NCBI GenBank assembly: GCA_011524395.1
Contig: WTKN01000055.1
Location: 1 to 38,193 of the forward strand
Length of the DNA: 38,193 nt
DNA from: Moorena sp. SS36440bin_2
GTDB lineage: Bacteria; Cyanobacteriota; Cyanobacteriia; Cyanobacteriales; Coleofasciculaceae
Direction: 5' to 3'
The notes under the pieces were generated by a model. It saw only the letters and a list, made by a program, of their open reading frames with translations, was not told the DNA's origin and searched no databases. Numbering within the stretch: the stretch's first letter is position 1; each line of letters opens with the position of its first letter. This document shows positions 9,413-18,305 of this stretch, piece by piece. Position numbers and translations under genes: made by a program.

Positions 9413-12277
9413 ATGATTAAATCACCCCTACTCGACCCTGTAGCTAATCACCACCGGGATACTGTAGAAGAACTAGCCTGGGCAATAGCTGCTAGTGAGG
9501 GACAGTTTTTACTGATGTTCGCACACTGTAATTATGCCAAGTGGCGTAAGCGAGTGGTGCGCAGGCTACACAAAATTTCCTCTGTGCCAATCCGGGAAGT
9601 ATTCCTAGAGCCATCTGCTTGTACACTCTACACCACCCTCCAACAGGAAATCGGGGAGGAACAGCCAGCCGCTTTGATGGTATTTGGTTTAGAGTCAGTC
9701 ACCGACCTTGATGAACTGTTAATCGCCACAAATCAAGTTAGAGAAGAGTTTCGCAAAAATTTCCAGTTTCCATTAGTGTTGTGGATTAACGATGAGGTGC
9801 TGTGTAAGCTGATTCGCATCACACCAGATTTTCACAGTTGGGCAACAACCGTTATGTTTGAAATCCCAACCTCAAGCCTAATTAGTAACCTAAAACAAAA
9901 AACCAGTTCTTTATTTACCAAAGTCTTAGAATTAGGTGCCACTGAAATTTCCCCCAATGAGGCTATTTTAGGTGCTGGTTATAGTCAGGAAATTAAGTTT
10001 GCCTTACGGGATTTGGAAAGTGGGAACCACGAGTTGCCACCAGAGTTGCTAGCCAGTCTAAACTTTGTCTGGGGTCGAGAGGCTTATGGATTGGGCAAGA
10101 TTGATGTTGCTATCACCCACTATCAGAAAAGTTTAGAATTCTGGCAACAGGATCCCCGCAAGCACCAGAGCAAGCCCGAAAACAACGGTGAGATTCTCCC
10201 CGGACTTGGTCTGCCTACCTTCATATCCCGTAAACCCATTATCCCTCCACGTCGCGAGCGAGAAGCAGTTATCCTGTGTCACCTAGGATTGTGCTATTGC
10301 GATCAGGCTAAGCAGTATAGACCAGGAGACCCTAGCTATCGAGAAAATTGGCACAAGGCTAAAGAGTATTTAGAGCAGTGTCTGCTGGTGTTCGAACAAG
10401 AGCAACGACCGGATTTAGTGGCTAAGTTTATTAATAAACTCGGTGAAATCCTGCAATCTCTGGAAGCCTGGGAGGATTTGGAAAGTCTAGCTACAAAGTC
10501 TCTAACGCTACACAGAAGTTACTCTGCTCCTGTGCAACTGGCTCAGGATTATGGATTTTTAGCAACAGTGGCGCTACATAAATCCTGCTGGCAGGAGGCT
10601 TACACAAATGCATTATATGCCAATGTAATTATCACAAAAGTCACAGAAGAACAGGGTACTGCGCAGGATAGGGAAGATTTCTTGGCCTATGGAACAGAGG
10701 CAAGAGGGGGAAGTAAAAAATTGTCCTATCATCCCGCAAGTATCCAACCCCAACAACAGCAACAGTACCCTGACTATCAGAAAAATTCTGCTTTATCTTG
10801 CCTCAATGGCATAGTTAATATAGATAAAGATGCAGAACAGATTACAAATAAATCTCCCGTTGGTCGCTATCTGTTACTTCTGGCTCAAGCCCAACAGCAC
10901 TTGGGTCAACATTCCAAAGCGATTAGCCATCTGGAACGGGCTAGGGAGTTAGGGATTGGTGATAACCCGAAACTGTACCTGGAAATCCTGGAAACTCTAG
11001 AAACCCTCTACTGGCAACAAAAACGATATCAAGCAGCATTTACAGTAAAACAAGAACGGTTTGCGATCGCACAACAGCATGGTTTACTTGCTTTTATCGG
11101 TGCGGGTAAACTCAAATCCTCCCAACAGAATCAGTTAGCACAAAATCAGTTAGCACAGACCAAGAGTAAAGGTCGCGCTACCGTATCTCAGGCAATGACT
11201 GCTTCCGATTGGCAACACAAAGTAAAAGAGCTAGTGCAACGCATTGCCAGCACCCAGCACAAACTAACTGTAATTTATGGTCAAGCTGGAGTGGGCAAGA
11301 GTTCCTTACTAGAAGCTGGGCTAATCCCCGCCCTAAAACAACAACCTATTGGTAACCGTGATATAGTCCCGATTAGATTGAAGGTTTATACTGACTGGGA
11401 AAAAGAGTTGGGTAAACGTATCCTAGAGTCGAAGGGTGAAAGTTTAAAGGGTGAAAGTTTAAAGGTTGAAGGTTATAAAAACAACTTTGAACCGACTACT
11501 CTTCTAGATCAGTTGCAACAAAATCAACGGCAAAACCAGAGAAACATCCTGATTTTTGACCAATTTGAAGAGTTTTTCTTTTCTTGCCGAGAGCCAGGTG
11601 AACAAAAACGCTTCTTTGAGTTTTTCCGTGACTGTCTTAATATTCCCTATCTGAAAGTCATCCTGTGTTTACGGGAGGATTATCTACACCTATTATTAAA
11701 GTGCGCTCGTCAGGTAGATTTGGATGCCATTAATAATGATATTCTTAATAAAGGTATCCTTTATTGTGTCGGTAATTTTTCTCCAGACGAGGCAAAATCG
11801 ATTATTTATACTCTAACCACTAGAGCTAAATTTTACCTAGAGGATGCATTAGTCGATGAGTTGGTAAATGACCTAGCTAATAATGAACCAGTGGCAGAAG
11901 TAAGCCCGATTGAATTACAGATAGTGGGAGTGCAATTGCAAACTGAGCAAATCACTACTTTAGCGGTTTATCGACAAAACGGATCAAAAGAAAAGCTCGT
12001 GGAGCGCTATTTGGAAGGGGTTGTTTCTGATTGTGGTTCAGAAAACCAAAACGCGGCTTGGAAAATTTTGGGTTTGTTAACGGATAAGGATGGCACTCGG
12101 CCATTTCGAACAAAAGACGATTTAGGAGCAGAGTTACAGTTATCCACTGACACCTTAGATTTTATCCTAGAGCTATTGCTCAAATCAGGTTTAGTGATGA
12201 GATGGCAGCAAGAACCAGACGCTCAATATCAACTGATTTATGATTATTTAGTTGAGCCGATTCGTGGACGTTGCTGA
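9413..12277 (+). CDS. STAND NTPase paralogue lacking WD40 repeats
   Basis: 954 aa from ATG 9413; an upstream TTG at 9368 would give 969 aa, but its extra residues come from a 16-bp tandem duplication, so I reject it. No good ribosome site is visible for either. The protein matches the preceding STAND protein domain by domain: P-loop-less N-terminal domain (QPAALMVFGLES, FPLVLWIND), TPR-like region, Walker A GQAGVGKSS (near 623), Walker B ILIFDQFEEFFF (Asp near 716) and winged-helix part ending YQLIYDYL. It stops right there, before the coiled coil, membrane helix and propellers. A roughly 60-residue insertion with QQQQQ lies in the TPR region, and three 5-residue repeats lie between Walker A and B. 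It is probably cytosolic, and may be a partner that co-assembles with the membrane form or a truncated copy. Confidence 0.8.
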   Translation: MIKSPLLDPVANHHRDTVEELAWAIAASEGQFLLMFAHCNYAKWRKRVVRRLHKISSVPIREVFLEPSACTLYTTLQQEIGEEQPAALMVFGLESVTDLDELLIATNQVREEFRKNFQFPLVLWINDEVLCKLIRITPDFHSWATTVMFEIPTSSLISNLKQKTSSLFTKVLELGATEISPNEAILGAGYSQEIKFALRDLESGNHELPPELLASLNFVWGREAYGLGKIDVAITHYQKSLEFWQQDPRKHQSKPENNGEILPGLGLPTFISRKPIIPPRREREAVILCHLGLCYCDQAKQYRPGDPSYRENWHKAKEYLEQCLLVFEQEQRPDLVAKFINKLGEILQSLEAWEDLESLATKSLTLHRSYSAPVQLAQDYGFLATVALHKSCWQEAYTNALYANVIITKVTEEQGTAQDREDFLAYGTEARGGSKKLSYHPASIQPQQQQQYPDYQKNSALSCLNGIVNIDKDAEQITNKSPVGRYLLLLAQAQQHLGQHSKAISHLERARELGIGDNPKLYLEILETLETLYWQQKRYQAAFTVKQERFAIAQQHGLLAFIGAGKLKSSQQNQLAQNQLAQTKSKGRATVSQAMTASDWQHKVKELVQRIASTQHKLTVIYGQAGVGKSSLLEAGLIPALKQQPIGNRDIVPIRLKVYTDWEKELGKRILESKGESLKGESLKVEGYKNNFEPTTLLDQLQQNQRQNQRNILIFDQFEEFFFSCREPGEQKRFFEFFRDCLNIPYLKVILCLREDYLHLLLKCARQVDLDAINNDILNKGILYCVGNFSPDEAKSIIYTLTTRAKFYLEDALVDELVNDLANNEPVAEVSPIELQIVGVQLQTEQITTLAVYRQNGSKEKLVERYLEGVVSDCGSENQNAAWKILGLLTDKDGTRPFRTKDDLGAELQLSTDTLDFILELLLKSGLVMRWQQEPDAQYQLIYDYLVEPIRGRC
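11433..11477 (+). repeat. Three 15-bp in-frame repeats in the paralogue's linker
   Basis: Units aagggtgaaagttta at 11433-11447 and 11448-11462, then the variant aaggttgaaggttat at 11463-11477. They encode KGESL, KGESL and KVEGY. The position in the protein corresponds to that of the 39-bp repeats in the neighbouring paralogue. Confidence 0.85.
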
Positions 12278-12289
12278 TTGTAAGCTTAA

Positions 12290-12352
12290 GCGCTACGCGC
12301 AGGCTACGCCAACAGCTATTAGCTATCAGCTATCACCTATCACCTATCAGCT
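12290..12352. repeat. GC-rich repeat and ctatca array after the STAND gene
   Basis: cgctacgcgcaggctacgccaac (12290-12313) belongs to the acgctacgcgaac repeat family of this window. It is followed by an array of agctatcacctatcagct-type hexamer/heptamer units to about 12352. Both start only 12 bp after the stop codon of the shortened STAND paralogue. Confidence 0.7.
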
Positions 12353-12353
12353 A

Positions 12354-12554
12354 ATGCGCTACTTGAGGTGCTTTTGAATAAAAGAGGTAAGCATTGGTTT
12401 AATCTCAGTTCCTTGGCCGAAAGGCCAAGGAATTCATTGTATTTGGCTTTGAGTCCGTTGAACTCCTAAGCCGGATAGCTTGTTTTAAGCTGACGGCTGA
12501 CGGCTGACGGCTGACGGCTGACGGCTGAACGCGCACGCACCTCAAGTAGCGCAT
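12354..12554. mobile_element. MITE-like element with 18-bp terminal inverted repeats
   Basis: A perfect 18-bp inverted repeat, atgcgctacttgaggtgc at 12354-12371 and its complement at 12537-12554, bounds 201 bp without a gene. Inside are a hairpin with a 10-bp perfect stem and GAAA loop (12409-12432) and five ctgacgg heptamers (12490-12524). A short non-coding unit with perfect ends fits a MITE or other non-autonomous element, but I see no target duplication. Confidence 0.5.
12490..12528. repeat. Heptamer array (ctgacgg)5
   Basis: Five perfect ctgacgg units plus a partial one, inside the larger inverted-repeat element. Confidence 0.9.
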
Positions 12555-12558
12555 ATAC

Positions 12559-12669
12559 TAGACCTCTTGCATAAGTCTCATAAACCTTGGTGAAGACAAG
12601 GCAAAAGGCAAAAGGCAAAAGGCAAAAGGGATAGATTTTGATTTCATATTTATTTTTGCAAGAGGTCTA
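12559..12669. mobile_element. Second MITE-like element, 13-bp terminal inverted repeats
   Basis: tagacctcttgca at 12559-12571 is perfectly inverted at 12657-12669, giving a 111-bp unit only four bases after the preceding element. The interior holds an aaaggc-unit array (about 12600-12630) and no gene. The ends look like insertion-sequence termini, but I cannot name the parent family. Confidence 0.5.
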
Positions 12670-12681
12670 CTTACGATCTGA

Positions 12682-13548
12682 TTAAGCTTTAAGTCCCTCT
12701 AACCAACTGGATAAATCCGACCCATGGGAAAAATCAAACAATGCTTCACTCAGTTGATCCAAATCAGTAGCAGATAAGTTGTTGATGACTGATTCTAAAG
12801 TAGGCTCAATTTGTCCAACCTGGCGTGTTAACTGACGCATAATTAGCTCTAGTTTTCCTTGCTGTAAGCCTTGTTGTAAGCCTTGCTGTAAACCTTGCTG
12901 TAGACTTTGTTGGACTTTCTCTTCTCCCCAAGGTAATAAATTTCCAGAGCTATCCCACCACCGTAACCAATAGTTGGTTATTTCTGATTTTTTGCCATAC
13001 CATACTCCTAGAAACAAACCCATGGATTCAATCCAGTAGCGTCCATTACCATCGGGTTTTTGGAGGGTATAGCTTCCTGAATTAAGCGATCGCATCTCCA
13101 AACTTCCCGAGGCTGGGTCAAAAATCACATAAATTGGTACTTGTAGGATTTGCTCGTAAAAGTACCATTTGCCATAGGGGTAACGGGGGTTAAGGGAATA
13201 TTCTCCTTGCTCTTTCTCGGATAAAAATTCCATAACCACTGCTGGTACCTCTCCTTCGGTGTGAGGGGTATAGCTCCGGCGAATCACCCCTGGTAAGACT
13301 GGAAACACGGAAGGTACATAAAACCAGTCTGGTGCTTTCACTACTGTTTTACCGTCCACATTGGCACAGAGTCCAAAGTTGGAGGCAATTAGCATTGAGT
13401 TAGTGATAAATCCGGCTAATTCCAGAATCTCTCGCAGGATAGCCGCTAATAAGGGATGATAGAGATTTTCCACTGGGTCATCGGGTAATTGAAATTCGTC
13501 GGGGAGTTTTTCCCATCGGATAATAGGTTCGGCTTTCGTTTGAGTCAT
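12682..13548 (-). CDS. Uma2 family (DUF820) endonuclease-like protein
   Basis: 288 aa. The family has a PD-(D/E)XK nuclease-like fold and is hugely expanded in cyanobacteria; its real function is mostly unknown. Visible core: PDWFYVPSV near residues 78-86, then AVVMEFLSEKEQGEY, a conserved lysine/tyrosine stretch (YGKWYFYEQIL) and IYVIFDP. After the nuclease part comes a run of four QQGL units (about residues 213-228), then a helical tail like the DUF4351-type C-terminus of related proteins. The QQGL units are encoded by near-identical 12-bp repeats and their number probably varies by slippage. The gene is transcribed away from the amidase operon. Confidence 0.85.
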   Translation of the reverse strand: MTQTKAEPIIRWEKLPDEFQLPDDPVENLYHPLLAAILREILELAGFITNSMLIASNFGLCANVDGKTVVKAPDWFYVPSVFPVLPGVIRRSYTPHTEGEVPAVVMEFLSEKEQGEYSLNPRYPYGKWYFYEQILQVPIYVIFDPASGSLEMRSLNSGSYTLQKPDGNGRYWIESMGLFLGVWYGKKSEITNYWLRWWDSSGNLLPWGEEKVQQSLQQGLQQGLQQGLQQGKLELIMRQLTRQVGQIEPTLESVINNLSATDLDQLSEALFDFSHGSDLSSWLEGLKA

Positions 13549-13737
13549 AGCCCTATCGGGTGTCTTTATATCTTTAAGGTAACGAAAAACTTAACGTTGT
13601 TTGTTTGAAGATAGTTTTGAAGAGACTGCCGAGTTTTGAGGGTTGAGTTTTTAGTAATAACGACAGGTTTGAAAATTATATTATATTTATAGATTACAAT
13701 TACTGTTAACTACTAAATTACTAAATACTAACTAGTA

Positions 13738-13926
13738 ATGACAAAACAAACACTTGAAACCTCTACCTATGTCGAAGCAATGGCGCAACTTATTGATTTA
13801 GAGCTTAAGACCGATCACCGTCCTGGTGTTATCAAAAACTTCGCTACAATTTATGCTATCGCATCTTTAGTAACGGAATTTAGCTTACCTGATTATATTG
13901 CAGCTGCTCCTGTATTTAAACCTTAG
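13738..13926 (+). CDS. AtzG-like small subunit (DUF4089)
   Basis: 62 aa, all-helical. It has the pattern of the small AtzG-like/DUF4089 proteins (Y-V-E-A..., then GVIKNFATIYAIASLV and a C-terminal LPDYIAAAPVFKP). It lies 52 bp before an AtzE-family amidase. In the known AtzE-AtzG complex the small protein is needed to fold and stabilise the amidase, so a structural partner role is likely here. Genes this small are easily missed; the family-like ending and conserved pairing support it. Confidence 0.75.
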   Translation: MTKQTLETSTYVEAMAQLIDLELKTDHRPGVIKNFATIYAIASLVTEFSLPDYIAAAPVFKP

Positions 13927-13978
13927 GATAATGGTTTATAAACGTCAATAAATAATCATCATAATAGCTTAAATTAGG

Positions 13979-15370
13979 ATGCTAACCGTGAACCAAACTG
14001 ATGCTATTGGAATTACTACTGCGATTCGAGAAGGTCAACTCACTGCCAAAACAGTTATTACTAACTGTCTCGAAAAAATAACTATCCGTGACCAATACCT
14101 TAACTGTTTCACAACGGTTATGAGTGACCAAGCTTTATCCGATGCTGAAGACATTGATAATGCTATTGCCACAGGGAACAATCCGGGTCGATTGGCAGGA
14201 GTTCCTTTTGCGGTTAAAAACTTATATGATATCGCTGGCTTAATAACCTTAGCTGGGTCAAAAATTAATGCTGAAAATTATCCTGCTTCCCGTGATGCTA
14301 CTGCTGTAGCTAAACTAAAACAAGCGGGTGCTATCCTAGTTGGAACATTAAATATGGATGAGTACGCCTATGGCTTTGTAACGGAAAATAGCCATTACGG
14401 CGCAACTCATAACCCCCATGATCTCACTCGCATTGCTGGTGGTTCCTCTGGCGGCTCGGCAGCAGCAGTGGCGGCGGGATTAGTACCGATCACTCTTGGT
14501 TCCGATACCAATGGTTCGATCCGGGTACCAGCAGCTTTGTGTGGTACTTTTGGCTTCAAACCTACCTACGGACGATTGTCTCGGGCAGGGGTTTTCTTGT
14601 TTTCTGCCAGTTTGGATCATATCGGTCCGTTTGCTCGTTCTGTACGGGATATTGCTACTATTTTTGATATCCTTCAGGGAGCAGATCCCACTGATCCAGT
14701 TTGTACCAATCGTCTCCCAGAACTTTGTGTTCCCCAGCTTAACGAGGGGATTGACGGGTTACGGATTGGAGTTGCGGATGGGTATTTTGCTCAAGGGGCA
14801 GAACCAGAAGTATTGGATGCTGTGGCTAAAGTTGCTAGTAGCTTGGGTGTAACTGCCTCGGTTACTATCCCAGAAGCCAAGCGAGCCAGAGCAGCAGCTT
14901 ATATTATTACGGCGAATGAAGGATCAAACCTGCATTTGGACAATTTGCGTAAACGTCCCGATGATTTTGACCCAGCTACACGCGATCGCTTTTTAGCAGG
15001 TGCCCTAATTCCAGGGACTTGGTATATTCAAGCGCAACGGTTTCGACAATGGTTTCGCGATCGCGTTCGGGAAGTCTTCCAAGATGTCGATATTATCCTC
15101 GCTCCCACTACACCCTGTGTTGCTCCCCTACTGGGTCAAGAAAAAATGGTTATTGCTGGAGAAGAAGTGTTGGTTCGTCCACACTTAGGGTTATTTACTC
15201 AACCCTTATCCTTCATTGGCTTACCGGTCTTATCAGTACCAATTCACCGTTCTGGTCAAATGCCCTTAGGGGTACAAATTATTGCTGCACCCTACCATGA
15301 AGCAATGATTCTGAGAGTTGCTGCGGTGCTTGAGGAACAAGGCATCGTTTCAGCACCGGTTGTGTCTTAA
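13979..15370 (+). CDS. AtzE-family amidase (amidase signature superfamily)
   Basis: 463 aa, typical for amidase-signature enzymes with a Ser-cisSer-Lys triad. Visible parts are the lysine in VPFAVKNLYDIAG (about 80), the glycine/serine-rich AGGSSGGSAAAVAAG (about 157-171) and GSDTNGSIRVPA (about 178-189) with the nucleophilic Ser. GSDTNGS rather than the commoner GSDTGGS matches AtzE-type enzymes. AtzE proper hydrolyses 1-carboxybiuret in cyanuric-acid degradation, but cyanobacterial members may use another small amide or ureido compound. The preceding small AtzG-like gene and the following M20 amidohydrolase suggest an operon for nitrogen scavenging. Confidence 0.85.
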   Translation: MLTVNQTDAIGITTAIREGQLTAKTVITNCLEKITIRDQYLNCFTTVMSDQALSDAEDIDNAIATGNNPGRLAGVPFAVKNLYDIAGLITLAGSKINAENYPASRDATAVAKLKQAGAILVGTLNMDEYAYGFVTENSHYGATHNPHDLTRIAGGSSGGSAAAVAAGLVPITLGSDTNGSIRVPAALCGTFGFKPTYGRLSRAGVFLFSASLDHIGPFARSVRDIATIFDILQGADPTDPVCTNRLPELCVPQLNEGIDGLRIGVADGYFAQGAEPEVLDAVAKVASSLGVTASVTIPEAKRARAAAYIITANEGSNLHLDNLRKRPDDFDPATRDRFLAGALIPGTWYIQAQRFRQWFRDRVREVFQDVDIILAPTTPCVAPLLGQEKMVIAGEEVLVRPHLGLFTQPLSFIGLPVLSVPIHRSGQMPLGVQIIAAPYHEAMILRVAAVLEEQGIVSAPVVS

Positions 15371-15503
15371 CAAATCGATGATTGAGACAATATTCTTTAA
15401 GCGCAAATAGTTGTCTTATCAAACATTAATTATTACCACAATTAAAAAAGAAGTATATTTAAGCGATGTATGAAACAATTTTATCTAGTATTTATCTAGC
15501 AGC

Positions 15504-16682
15504 ATGCTCTCCCAGATTAAAGAGTTAGCCCAAGGACTTGCCCCACGTCTGATAGAAATTCGCCGTCATCTCCATTCTCACCCAGAATTGAGTGGTCAAG
15601 AACACCAAACAGCGGCTTACGTAGCTGAGATCTTATCCTCCTGTGGTCTGAATGTACAAGAAGGGATTGGCAAAACTGGTCTTATCGGTGAATTGATTGG
15701 TGGTACCGATGAGCGATTAGTCGCACTGCGCACTGATATGGATGCTCTACCCATCACCGAACAAACTTGTCTGGATTTTGCCTCAAATCAACCGGGAGTT
15801 ATGCATGCCTGTGGTCATGATGTCCACACAACTGTAGGCTTAGGCACAGCTATGGTTCTATCCCAACTCGGAGAAAGGTTTCCTGGTAATACTCGCTTTC
15901 TGTTCCAACCCGCTGAGGAAATTGCTCAAGGTGCAAACTGGATTGTCAAAGATGGGGGAATGAAGGATGTCAGTGCTATCTTTGGTCTTCACGTTTTCCC
16001 ATCAATTCCAGCAGGCTCCATTGGTATCCGCTATGGGGCATTAACAGCAGCAGCGGATGATTTAGAAATCGTGATTATGGGAGAATCCGGTCATGGAGCT
16101 CGCCCTCATCAAGCTATTGACGCGATTTGGATTGCTGCCCAGGTGATTACCACCCTCCAACAAGCTATTAGTCGCACCCAGAACCCATTACACCCGATGG
16201 TCTTGACAATTGGACAAATTAGTGGTGGGCGAGCTCCGAATATTATTGCTGACCAAGTGCAGCTAGTAGGAACAGTGCGATCGCTTCATCCCCAAACCTA
16301 TGCTGACCTACCGAATTGGATTGAAAAGATTGTGGCCAATGTCTGTAATGCTTATGGCGCTCGCTATCACATCAACTATCAGCGGGGAGTACCATCGGTA
16401 CAAAATGACCTAGCCTTAACTCAGTTGTTGGAAGCAGCAGCTAAGGAAGCTTGGGGAAGCGATCGCGTTTTAATCATACCGGAAGCCTCTATGGGTGCGG
16501 AAGATTTCTCGGTTTATCTACAACACGCTCCTGGCAGCATGTTCCGCCTCGGGGTTGGATTCCAAAATAAAATAAATTACCCACTGCACCATCCTCTGTT
16601 TGCCGTGGATGAATCGGCCATTGTTACCGGTGTAGTTACTCTCGCTTATGCCATTTATAAGTACTGGCACCAGGACTGTTAA
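15504..16682 (+). CDS. M20 family amidohydrolase
   Basis: 392 aa, the usual length for the hippurate hydrolase/N-acyl-amino-acid amidohydrolase group of metallopeptidase family M20D. Metal-site motifs are present: RTDMDALPI, HACGHDVHTT, QPAEEIAQGA, the later ESGHGARPHQAID of the lid domain and GAEDFSVYL near the end. It is a cytosolic zinc enzyme that removes an acyl or similar group from an amino compound; the substrate cannot be told from sequence. It lies 133 bp after the AtzE-like gene on the same strand, so it may share its transcript or have its own promoter. Confidence 0.88.
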   Translation: MLSQIKELAQGLAPRLIEIRRHLHSHPELSGQEHQTAAYVAEILSSCGLNVQEGIGKTGLIGELIGGTDERLVALRTDMDALPITEQTCLDFASNQPGVMHACGHDVHTTVGLGTAMVLSQLGERFPGNTRFLFQPAEEIAQGANWIVKDGGMKDVSAIFGLHVFPSIPAGSIGIRYGALTAAADDLEIVIMGESGHGARPHQAIDAIWIAAQVITTLQQAISRTQNPLHPMVLTIGQISGGRAPNIIADQVQLVGTVRSLHPQTYADLPNWIEKIVANVCNAYGARYHINYQRGVPSVQNDLALTQLLEAAAKEAWGSDRVLIIPEASMGAEDFSVYLQHAPGSMFRLGVGFQNKINYPLHHPLFAVDESAIVTGVVTLAYAIYKYWHQDC

Positions 16683-16750
16683 TTATACAGTTAGTTATAC
16701 AGTTAATTTTAGCGATTTGCGACAATTTTAAGTACAGATTAGTTTTTTTT

Positions 16751-16806
16751 GTTCCCTGTTCCCTGTTCCCTGTTCCCTGTTCCCTGTTCCCTGTTCCCTG
16801 TTCCCT
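16751..16806. repeat. Heptamer array (gttccct)8
   Basis: Eight perfect 7-bp units between two convergent genes, followed by ttttgtcttttgcctttg. Read on the minus strand the unit is agggaac, related to the gggagta arrays elsewhere in the window. Confidence 0.95.
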
Positions 16807-16826
16807 TTTGTCTTTTGCCTTTGATG

Positions 16827-18218
16827 CTAAAGCCCTAAGACTGATTTAGCAATATTGAAATAAATCAGCACACCTAAGACATCAACAACTGTTGTAATGA
16901 ATGGTGCGGACATCAGAGCTGGGTCTAAGCCTAGGTGACGGAACAGAAACGGTAGGGCTGAACCGGCAATTGATGCTAAAAGTGCGATCGCAACTAGACT
17001 CACTCCCACCGATAGGGCTACTAAAAAATCTCCTTGTAACCAGTAAGCCCATCCCGTAGCCATCGTACCCAGAATTACTCCTAGTAATAATCCCGCCAGT
17101 GCCTCTCGCCAAATCACTTGACCGGGGCCTAAGTCACGAATTTCATCAGTATTCAAGCCGCGAATCACCACCGTAGAAGACTGAGCGCCCACATTACCAC
17201 CAGTGCCAGTCAGTAAAGGGATAAAAGCTGCTAGGGCAACAACCTGCTGCAAAATAGACTCTTGGGACTTTATAATCGTACCGGTAACCGTATTAGTAAG
17301 TAACAAGACAAATAACCAAACTACCCGTCGGCGGGCAACTGTGAATAAATTGGTTTGAAAATAATTATCCCCCTCCGATTGGACACCACCACCGACCGCG
17401 TACATATCTTCTGTTGCTTCCTGCTCCAAGATATCAATCACATCATCCACAGTTACAATACCCACTAGACGCTGCTCCCGGTCAACCACTGGTACAGCCA
17501 GAAAATCATAGCGTTGGATCATCCGTGCTACCTCTTCCTGGTCTGCATAGGTATGGACATAAACCACATCACGAGTCATAATTTCACCCATGGTGGTCTC
17601 GGTGGAAGAAATCACCAAATCCCGCAGGGAAACAATCCCAGTCAAATGTCTAGAGTTATCAGTTATATATAGGTAATATACGACTTCCGAGGTTTTGGCT
17701 AAGCTACGAATCTGATCCAAGGTCTCGCTAACCGTCAAGTTTTCCTTGAGGGAAATATATTCAGGGGTCATGATTCGCCCTGCTGTTCCCTCCTCATACC
17801 CCAACAACAGGGCTGTTGCTCGGCGCTCCTTGGGACTTAACTGTGACTGCAAGCGTCGGACTACCTTAGCTGGTAACTCATCAAACAACTTGGCTCGATC
17901 ATCTGGCGACATCTTATCTACGATATCCAGTACCTCCTGATGTTTAAACTTCTCAACTAGAGACTGTTGGACACTGGAGTCAAGATTTTCATACACCTCA
18001 ATGGCCTCAGATTTAGACAATAAGCGGAAGGCAATCACTTGCATTGCTTCTGGTAATCCTTCAATCGCTTCCGCAATGTCTACTGGTTGTACTGGTACCA
18101 GCACTTGCTTAGCACCCTGAAGATTACCTTGCTCCAGCAGTATCTGCAGTTGAGAACGCACCAGCTGTCGCAGTTCACTACGCGAGATTGTCTGGAGGGA
18201 AATTTGGTTTTCAGTCAA
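16827..18218 (-). CDS. mgtE: Magnesium transporter MgtE
   Basis: 463 aa, standard for MgtE. It is a membrane Mg2+ channel gated by its cytosolic domains. The order is an N-terminal helical MgtE_N superhelix (about 30-130, with LVEKFKHQEVLDIVDKMSPD), two CBS domains (about 140-265, including FLAVPVVDREQRLVGIVTVDDV) and a connecting helix, then five membrane helices (from about 295) with the pore motif PLLTGTGGNVGAQSS. All parts appear intact. It is monocistronic, and I see no recognisable Mg2+ riboswitch in the upstream 700 bp, although an atypical one cannot be excluded by eye. Confidence 0.95.
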   Translation of the reverse strand: MTENQISLQTISRSELRQLVRSQLQILLEQGNLQGAKQVLVPVQPVDIAEAIEGLPEAMQVIAFRLLSKSEAIEVYENLDSSVQQSLVEKFKHQEVLDIVDKMSPDDRAKLFDELPAKVVRRLQSQLSPKERRATALLLGYEEGTAGRIMTPEYISLKENLTVSETLDQIRSLAKTSEVVYYLYITDNSRHLTGIVSLRDLVISSTETTMGEIMTRDVVYVHTYADQEEVARMIQRYDFLAVPVVDREQRLVGIVTVDDVIDILEQEATEDMYAVGGGVQSEGDNYFQTNLFTVARRRVVWLFVLLLTNTVTGTIIKSQESILQQVVALAAFIPLLTGTGGNVGAQSSTVVIRGLNTDEIRDLGPGQVIWREALAGLLLGVILGTMATGWAYWLQGDFLVALSVGVSLVAIALLASIAGSALPFLFRHLGLDPALMSAPFITTVVDVLGVLIYFNIAKSVLGL

Positions 18219-18305
18219 TGCAAACCCTCCTCTTGAGTAGGTTTTACTTGTTTGTCAGTGCTGACTCAAGTCTAGATGGTTTTGGACTTGTTCCAAGACG
18301 AATTG

